A DNA stretch of 12,369 nt from an uncultured Bacilli bacterium (GTDB lineage: Bacteria; Bacillota_I; Bacilli_A; RF39; UBA660): assembly GCA_947630515.1 (NCBI GenBank), contig CANRHY010000015.1, forward strand, positions 1-12,369. Reading direction: 5' to 3'. Positions 5,670 through 12,369 of the stretch are shown piece by piece. The translations under genes and the position numbers were made by a program. Positions within the stretch are counted from its first letter, which is position 1, and every line of letters starts with the position of its first letter. The notes below the pieces were generated by a model. The model searched no databases. It was not told the origin of the DNA and saw only the letters and a program-made list of their open reading frames with translations.

Positions 5670-6923
5670 CTTTCTTTTATTTAATAGGAGAATACCAATT
5701 ATACTACCAATAATTAAAATACTTCCAAATATCGCATAATTATTTAAGCCTGTATCAGGGTTTTCTGGGTTATCCGCAATTTTGTTTATTTTAATTACTG
5801 GACTACATGGGTCATCTGTATCAGGATTACTTGGATATGTTCCAGTTATCACTGAAGGAGCAGATGTAAATAAATTTCTTTTTGTTCCTTTTAAAACTAC
5901 TTGATTATTTAAATTTATATTTTTTCCAATTATGTTTTTATCAAAATCTTCTTTTAGCGTTAATGTGTATGATAAATTTATTAGATTATTTGCAATTATA
6001 TTTTCCTTATAACCTTCATTATAACTAGAAAAATCTGTTTCCCATTTTATAGAATTTCCATCTAAGAATGCTACTCCATAATCTGTAGTTATATAACTTA
6101 TTTCAAAGTTATTTAATATATCACTATTAAATGATATTTGACCACTAAATTTTGTTGGTTCTAAGTAATTAATACTTAACATTTGTAAAGGCATACCTAT
6201 CATACCAAATTCAAAATTATAGTCTTCAAATAAACTATAGTAAGCATTTGCAAATACTTTATTAAATGTTTCTTTATTTATAGTTTCTTCTGCTGGTTTT
6301 TTAATTCCATATACAATAAGTTCTATATTACTACTAGCATATTCACTAACTAATGCTTCTAAACTTTCTGTGCTTGATGGTAGGCTTGATACAAATAATA
6401 CCATAATTTGAAGTTCAGCATTACCACTATATAACTTCTTTGCTTCTTTCATAGCTATTTCTATCTCTGCATCTGCATCAGAACTTAGGCCTTTACTTTT
6501 TATGTTATTTAATGACTCTTCTATTCCTGTAAGTTTTAGTGGCTCACTAGAAGCAACTCCATCTTTTACTGTAACAGCCCCTAGAGAGATATAATTTCCA
6601 TTTTTACTACTATATTCTTCGTTTTTCTTTGCAACCGCGCTTAAACTTTTAAATAATTCCTCTTGTGCATCTGCCATATTGCTGCTTCCATCAAATACAT
6701 ATACTACTTCAGTAGTTTGTCTTGAATCAATAGTTAAATCTACTACTAATTTCCCATTTTTAAAATCAGATTTAGTTTCATTAATAGTATTAGTTACACC
6801 TATATAATCAAATTTTTCTTCTTTGTTGTGTGAACTTACTATGCTTATTGTATCAGCATTTACTCTTGGAATCATAAAGATAAACATAAAAACTACTAAT
6901 GATGTGTACAATATTTTTTTCAT
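5658..6923 (-). CDS. Exported von Willebrand A-like surface protein with NPDTG C-terminal anchor
   Basis: The 421 residues begin with a signal peptide (MKK, hydrophobic 5-19, likely cleavage after VNA at 23). A vWA-like domain spans about 70-235, with the motif VVYVFDGSSNM (73-83) at the MIDAS position: Asp78 and Ser80 are present, but the third ligand is Asn82, and the usual TDG after the fourth strand reads VSS (178-180), so metal binding may be weak or lost. Residues 250-345 look like a beta-rich stalk, with a tryptophan/YTLTLKE pattern reminiscent of vWA pilus-tip adhesins. The C-terminus has NPDTG (388-392), a hydrophobic helix (about 397-414) and a basic KRK tail, the layout of a sortase signal. 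NPDTG is not canonical LPxTG but resembles the NPxTG/SPxTG signals of class B-like sortases. No sortase is in view, so simple membrane anchoring is the alternative. A strong ribosome binding site (GGAGGAG) precedes ATG. The gene stands alone, with its own promoter and terminator. Confidence 0.8.
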   Translation of the reverse strand: MKKILYTSLVVFMFIFMIPRVNADTISIVSSHNKEEKFDYIGVTNTINETKSDFKNGKLVVDLTIDSRQTTEVVYVFDGSSNMADAQEELFKSLSAVAKKNEEYSSKNGNYISLGAVTVKDGVASSEPLKLTGIEESLNNIKSKGLSSDADAEIEIAMKEAKKLYSGNAELQIMVLFVSSLPSSTESLEALVSEYASSNIELIVYGIKKPAEETINKETFNKVFANAYYSLFEDYNFEFGMIGMPLQMLSINYLEPTKFSGQISFNSDILNNFEISYITTDYGVAFLDGNSIKWETDFSSYNEGYKENIIANNLINLSYTLTLKEDFDKNIIGKNINLNNQVVLKGTKRNLFTSAPSVITGTYPSNPDTDDPCSPVIKINKIADNPENPDTGLNNYAIFGSILIIGSIIGILLLNKRKVTR

Positions 6924-6973
6924 AAATTTCTCCTCCTCTTCATAAGATATATTATCTACCCTATGCTAATAAT

Positions 6974-7000
6974 ATTATACCCCCCCAAGTTATTTGTCAA
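6974..7000 (-). promoter_or_regulatory. vWA gene promoter with G7 tract in the spacer
   Basis: TTGACA (6995-7000), a perfect -35, and TATAAT (6974-6979), a perfect -10, lie only 15 bases apart on the minus strand. The spacer contains seven consecutive G (plus-strand C, 6980-6986) abutting the -10. An alternative TAATAT (6972-6977) would give 17 bases but is a poorer hexamer. Transcription would start near 6965-6967, giving a leader of about 45 bases that includes the small palindrome AGATA-TAT-TATCT (6945-6957) just ahead of the ribosome binding site. Confidence 0.75.
6980..6986. repeat. Seven-base C/G homopolymer in promoter spacer
   Basis: Seven C in a row on the plus strand, inside an otherwise strongly AT-rich intergenic region and exactly between two promoter hexamers. 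Homopolymers of this kind change length by slipped-strand mispairing in replication. A length change would alter the -35/-10 distance of the vWA promoter. Confidence 0.9.
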
Positions 7001-7040
7001 TTCACTTTTTATGAAAACAAGTACATAATTTACAATTTTA

Positions 7041-7069
7041 TTGACTTTTACAATATAATAGTATATAAT
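7041..7069 (+). promoter_or_regulatory. Promoter of the 133-residue gene
   Basis: TTGACT (7041-7046) and a perfect TATAAT (7064-7069) with 17-base spacing. Transcription would start near 7076, about 18 bases before the ATG. The leader is just long enough to hold the ribosome binding site AGGGGG (7082-7087), six bases from the start codon. Confidence 0.85.
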
Positions 7070-7075
7070 ATTGTA
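7049..7075. promoter_or_regulatory. 27-bp near-palindrome over the -10 box, operator candidate
   Basis: TACAATAT (7049-7056) and ATATTGTA (7068-7075) are perfect reverse complements, and the inner bases extend the symmetry so that 11 of 13 positions in each half match. The palindrome covers part of the spacer, the whole -10 and the approach to the start site, where a bound repressor would block polymerase. A further TTTACAAT at 7029-7036 repeats the left half (TTTACAAT at 7047-7054) 18 bases upstream. The sequence is AT-rich, so part of the symmetry may be chance. Confidence 0.5.
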
Positions 7076-7093
7076 CTTGTCAGGGGGTTAAAA

Positions 7094-7495
7094 ATGAATA
7101 AGAAGGAGAAATTTATGAGGCTAGTTAAAGAAAATGTTAGAAAGTTATATGATAATTGTTTTACAGTTAATAAAGAAGAGGATTATGTAGATAGTGTTTA
7201 TGGTAAATATTATTTTGACTCATTTCAAATAAAATACTATAGTGATGAAATTAGTTCTTTATTTAGTCAAGTTTTAGATATTGAAATTGGTGTTACTTAT
7301 GATAATTTATATATAACTAAGGATTATATTAAATGGGGAAATAAGAGTGATGCTTTAAAGTTATGTTTATTAGGACTTGCTAATGGAGATATTGAGTATA
7401 TTATACCTAAAGAATTATGGGATACTTTATCCGATGGTAAACCATATGTTAGATTAGTAAAACAAAATCAAAAAAAATTAACTAAATTAAAATAG
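7094..7495 (+). CDS. Uncharacterised 133-residue protein
   Basis: I do not recognise a family. The only plus-strand gene here encodes a soluble-looking protein: no signal peptide, no membrane segment, a basic start (MNKKEKFMRLVKENVRKLY), an acidic and tyrosine-rich middle (about 27-80), one short hydrophobic helix-like patch KLCLLGLA (89-96), and a lysine-rich end. Two cysteines (22 and 91) are not in a metal-binding pattern. The frame is supported by a consensus promoter, an AGGGGG ribosome binding site six bases from ATG, and a terminator hairpin containing the stop codon, so it is very probably a real gene. It is divergent from the vWA gene and convergent with rpoC. The overlapping palindrome suggests regulated expression. 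A DNA-binding or toxin role cannot be inferred from the sequence. Confidence 0.75.
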   Translation: MNKKEKFMRLVKENVRKLYDNCFTVNKEEDYVDSVYGKYYFDSFQIKYYSDEISSLFSQVLDIEIGVTYDNLYITKDYIKWGNKSDALKLCLLGLANGDIEYIIPKELWDTLSDGKPYVRLVKQNQKKLTKLK

Positions 7496-7506
7496 TTAAT
7501 TTTTTT
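7471..7506. terminator. Bidirectional terminator between the 133-residue gene and rpoC
   Basis: A perfect 14-bp stem: seven A then TTAACTA (7471-7484) pairs with TAGTTAA then seven T (7493-7506) around an eight-base loop. There is a seven-base T-tract on either strand, so it can end transcripts from both sides. The TAG stop codon of the plus-strand gene (7493-7495) is part of the stem. The stem is AT-rich and thus weaker than a classical terminator. Confidence 0.7.
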
Positions 7507-7513
7507 ATATATG

Positions 7514-7540
7514 AAGAAAGTGCTTATTCAGCACTTTCTT
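7514..7540. terminator. Second hairpin at the rpoC end
   Basis: AAGAAAGTGC (7514-7523) pairs perfectly with GCACTTTCTT (7531-7540) around a seven-base loop that contains the rpoC stop codon (7524-7526). It is the stronger stem of the pair. On the plus strand it is followed by a T-rich stretch; on the minus strand the tail is weaker, but the bidirectional hairpin beyond it supplies a full T-tract. Confidence 0.7.
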
Positions 7541-10500
7541 TTGTTTCTTCTGTTTTAGGTTGTTCTTTTTTCTTTTGACCTTCTACTACTTCACTGTTTC
7601 CGTTTTCTTTATCATCAGACATAAATTGTTCTTCTAGTACTTCAGCTGGGTCATCATCTAGTAATACTTTTTCTAGCATTAATTCTATGTTAGAGTATTC
7701 TTTAGAACCAGTACCTGCTGGGATTAGTTTACCTAAGATAACATTTTCTTTTAGACCATTTAATGTATCTACTTTTCCTCTTACTGCTGCGTCTGTTAAT
7801 ATTCTTGTTGTTTCTTGGAAAGATGCAGCACTTAGGAATGAGTCTGTTTCTAGGCTTGCTTTAGTTATACCAAGAAGAACTGCTTTACCTGAAGCTGGAA
7901 CTTTACCTTCTAGTATGTAAGGTTTATTTCTTTCTGTAAATTCTTTTAGTGATACTGAAGTACCTTCTACAAAGTCAGTTTCTCCTGCATCTACTATTTT
8001 TATTTTAGAAATCATACGTTTTACAACTGTTTCTATGTGTTTATCTGAAACGTCAACACCTTGACCTTTGTAAACTTTTTGTATTTCTTTTAGTATATAT
8101 TCTTGTACTGTTGTAGGGTCTGTTACAGCAAGTAATTCTTTTGGACTTATGCTTCCTTCTGTAAGAGCTTGTCCTGCTTCTACTTTATCGCCTTTTTCTA
8201 CTCTTAGTTTAGCATTGTAAAGAGTTACATGTTCACGAACTTCTACATCGTTTGTAATATATATTTTGAATTTACCTTTATCTTCTTGTATTTTAGTTAC
8301 TTTACCACTTATTTCAGCGATTGTAGCTTTTGCTTTAGGTATACGTGCTTCAAATAATTCTTCTACACGAGGGAGACCTTGTGTGATATCATCAGCACCC
8401 GCAACACCACCTGTGTGGAATGTACGCATTGTAAGTTGGGTACCAGGTTCACCGATACTTTGAGCAGCCATTATACCAACGGCTTCACCTACTTCAACTA
8501 CGTTACCTGTTGCAAGGTTTACACCATAACATTTTTTACATAATCCATTATGAGTTTTACATGTTAGTACACTTCTTATTTCAAGTTTTTCGATACCGGC
8601 AACTACTATCTTTTTAGCAATATTTTCAGTTATTAACTCGCCTTTATCTATTATTAACTCTTTAGTTTTTGGATTAAGTACTTTTTGGTTTGTAAATCTT
8701 CCTATGATTCTTTCTTCAAAGCTTTCAAGTACACTTCCACTCTTCTCGTCTACAAATGCACTTACTTCTAAGCCTTGCATTGTTCCACAGTCTTCTTCTT
8801 TTATAATAAGGTCTTGTACAACGTCTACAAGTCTACGTGTTAAGTAACCTGCATCTGCTGTTTTTAAGGCTGTGTCGGCTGTTCCTTTTCTTGAACCATG
8901 GCTTGATAAGAAGAATTCTTGAACGTCTAGTCCTTCTTTAAATGAAGCTTCAATTGGAATTTCTACTTCTTCACCATCTGGCTTACGCATGATACCTCTC
9001 ATACCAGAAAGTTGTCCTAATTGACTTGGGTTACCTCTGGCTTTAGATGTGAATATCATAGCAAGTGGGTTAGAATCTTTTGTCTTATCCATCTCATCTA
9101 TTACAGACTTTTGAACTTCTTTAGTTGCGTCTAGCCATAGTTTAACTACTTTTGCATGCCTTTCTTCATCAGTTATTAAACCACGTTTGTATTGTTTATT
9201 TATTTTTGCAACTGTTTCTTTTGTATCATTTATTATTATTTGTTTTTGTTCACTTACTGGTATATCACTTAAGCTAAATGTTATACCACTTACTGTACTA
9301 TATTTGAATCCTAAATTTTTAAGTTTATCTAGGAATATAGATGTTTCTGTTGTTTTAAATCTTTTGAATATTTGTGCGATTAGGGTTTCTAAGTCTTTAT
9401 TTATAAATGCATTTGTTACTGGCATAACTTTCACTGCTTCAGTTAGATTAGTACCACGCTCAAGGAAATATTTATCTGGAGTTAATCCTTCAAAATTTTC
9501 TTTAGATGGTTCATTTACATAAGGGTATGCATCAGGTAATATTTCGTTAAATATTAATTTACCTGGTGTTGTTACTAAGTATTTATCTAACTCACAGTCT
9601 GCCCAGACTTTATGTGTGAATGAACGAGTTGGTATACATACTCTTGTGTGAAGTGTAATGTTTCTTCTTTCATAGTCCATTAGTGCTTCATTAGCGTTTT
9701 TGTATGCTTTACCTTCATTATCTAAGCCAGCGATTTCTAGTGTTAAGTAGTAGTTACCTAATACCATATCTTGCCCTGGAGTAACTATTGGGCTTCCATC
9801 TTTTGGACTTAGGATATTATTTGCACCTAACATTAGTAGTCTTGCTTCACTTTGTGCTTCTTCACTTAGTGGAACGTGAACTGCCATTTGGTCTCCATCG
9901 AAGTCTGCATTAAAAGCTGTACAAACTAATGGGTGAAGTCTTAAGGCTTTTCCACCTACTAATTTAGGTTCGAATGCTTGGATACCTAATCTGTGTAGTG
10001 TTGGTGCACGGTTTAAAAGTACTGGGTGCTCTAGAATTACATCTTCTACTATATCCCATACTCTTTCATCTTGTGCATCTATTAATTTTTTAGCGCCTTT
10101 TATGTTGTGAGCTAATTCTCTAGCAACTAATTCATGAATTACATGTGGTTTAAATAATTCAAGCGCCATTTCTTTTGGTATACCACACTCATACATTTTT
10201 AGGGTTGGGCCTACTGCTATTACACTACGGCCACTATAGTCTACACGTTTACCTAATAAGTTTTGACGGAAACGACCTTGTTTTCCTTTTAGCATACTAG
10301 ATAAACTCTTTAATGCACGATTTCCTACACCTTGTACACTTCTTCCACGGCGACCATTATCAATAAGAGCGTCTACTGCTTCTTGAAGCATACGTTTTTC
10401 ATTTTGTACTATTATTGTAGGAGCACCTAATTCTATTAGTTTTTTAAGTCTATTATTTCTGTTTATTATTCTTCTATATAAGTCATTTAAGTCACTTGTT

Positions 10501-11248
10501 GCAAATCTTCCACCAGGAAGTTGTATCATTGGACGTAGTTCTGGTGGTAATACTGGAAGAACGTCTAGTATCATCCACTCAGGACGGTTTCCACTATCTA
10601 GAAAAGCTTGTAAGCAATCTAATCTTTTTACAAGTCTTAGTTTCTTTTGCCCTTGGCTTTTTTCTACTTCTTTTTTAAGTGACTCTATTTCTTTTGGTAA
10701 GTCTACTTCACTTAGTAGGGTTTTGATAGCTTCTGCTCCCATACCTACTTTGAAGCCATTTCCATATTTTTCATAATATGCACGGTATTCTTTATCTGAT
10801 AATGTTTGTTTTTTCTCAAGTGGTGCGATACCTGGGTCTAATACTACATAGCTTACAAAGTATATTACTTCTTCTATGTCTCTTGGAGACATGTCTAGTA
10901 CTAGCCCTATTTTAGGAGGTACACCTTTAGTATACCAAATGTGGGCAACGGGAGTTGCAAGCTCGATATGTCCCATTCTTTCACGTCTTACTTTAGAACG
11001 AGTTACTTCAACTCCACATCTATCACATATTACGTTTTTGTATCTTAATCTTTTGTATTTACCACAAGCACATTCGAAGTCTTTAGTTGGACCAAATATT
11101 TTTTCACAAAATAGTCCATCTCTTTCTGGGCGAAGGGTTCTATAATTTATTGTTTCTGGTTTTTTTACTTCACCATAACTCCAAGAACGTATTTTATCAG
11201 GTGATGCTATTCCAATACGAATACCATCGAATAAATTTACATCCATCA

Positions 11249-11249
<1 letters not shown>
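7524..11249 (-). CDS. rpoC: RNA polymerase beta' subunit RpoC
   Basis: The 1241 residues form a complete bacterial beta' subunit of ordinary Bacillota size, which holds the catalytic Mg of transcription. The N-terminal zinc ribbon uses Cys60, Cys62, Cys75 and Cys78. The absolutely conserved [12 protein letters not shown] (447-458) supplies Asp449, Asp451 and Asp453 for catalysis. The bridge helix region follows (about 770-806, including [20 protein letters not shown]), then the second zinc site (Cys821, Cys897, Cys904, Cys907) and the trigger loop [11 protein letters not shown] (941-951). No large lineage insertion is visible. The last 35 or so residues are a charged Glu/Lys tail. The first ATG overlaps the rpoB stop codon by one base (TAATG), with GGAGGGTG upstream; a second ATG follows at once, so the start could be one residue later. 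The gene is last in its operon and ends in a hairpin loop. Confidence 0.99.

Positions 11250-12369
<1,120 letters not shown>

Larger units (their letters stand above)
7017..7080. repeat. 9-bp inverted repeat flanking the plus-strand promoter
   Basis: ACAAGTACA (7017-7025) and its exact reverse complement TGTACTTGT (7072-7080) stand 46 bases apart. The left copy is upstream of both divergent -35 boxes; the right copy covers the predicted start point of the 133-residue gene. They could be paired operator half-sites or form a cruciform. Nothing in the window names the regulator. Confidence 0.55.

Noticed and set aside
6920..6943. Eight-codon upstream ORF (ATG to TGA) overlapping the vWA start codon on the minus strand.
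   Set aside because: It has no ribosome binding site of its own, and its Arg-Arg codons are simply the AGGAGG site for the vWA gene; most likely chance.

Overview
The window looks like a chromosomal segment of a low-GC Bacillota-type bacterium. This is inferred from the AT-rich sequence, GGAGG-type ribosome binding sites, TTGACA/TATAAT-type promoters, a rhodanese-less ThiI next to a NifZ-like cysteine desulfurase, an RNase J-family protein, and a wall-sorting-type C-terminus. The genetic code appears standard: Trp is read from TGG (for example near the start of rpoC), no in-frame TGA interrupts the long genes, and the pfkB-type gene ends in TGA. That argues against code-4 mollicutes. An uncultured gut Bacilli/RF39-like lineage would fit but is not proven. 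Every gene but one is on the minus strand.

Right part (about 7.5-12.4 kb): the C-terminal third of rpoB, entering from the right edge, overlaps complete rpoC by one base in a TAATG junction. RpoC is the last gene of its transcript. It meets a convergent small gene across two stacked hairpins, so the ribosomal-protein genes that often follow rpoC are absent here.

Middle part (about 5.6-7.5 kb): a divergent pair. On the plus strand is a 133-residue protein of unknown function with a strong promoter overlapped by a 27-bp near-palindrome. On the minus strand is an exported, apparently surface-anchored von Willebrand factor A-like protein. Its promoter carries a run of seven G between -35 and -10 and has 15-bp spacing, whereas the other four promoters found here have 17. 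This is the most interesting signal in the window: the classic layout of a phase-variable surface-protein promoter.

Left-middle part (about 1.35-5.65 kb): a promoter placed directly after the vWA gene's terminator starts a tight unit of an RNase J2-like protein with a degraded active site, NifZ-like cysteine desulfurase, ThiI, and probably a 34-residue small ORF. NifZ and ThiI would together make 4-thiouridine in tRNA, and the RNase J-like protein would act in RNA decay or processing, so the unit is RNA-centred.

Left part (1-1.35 kb): a PfkB-family kinase overlaps a stand-alone Smr-domain protein. Immediately downstream, a near-consensus promoter drives a tRNA-Ser(GCU) cut by the left edge. 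Intergenic spaces are short, none exceeds 300 bases, and four stop codons lie inside terminator-like hairpins.
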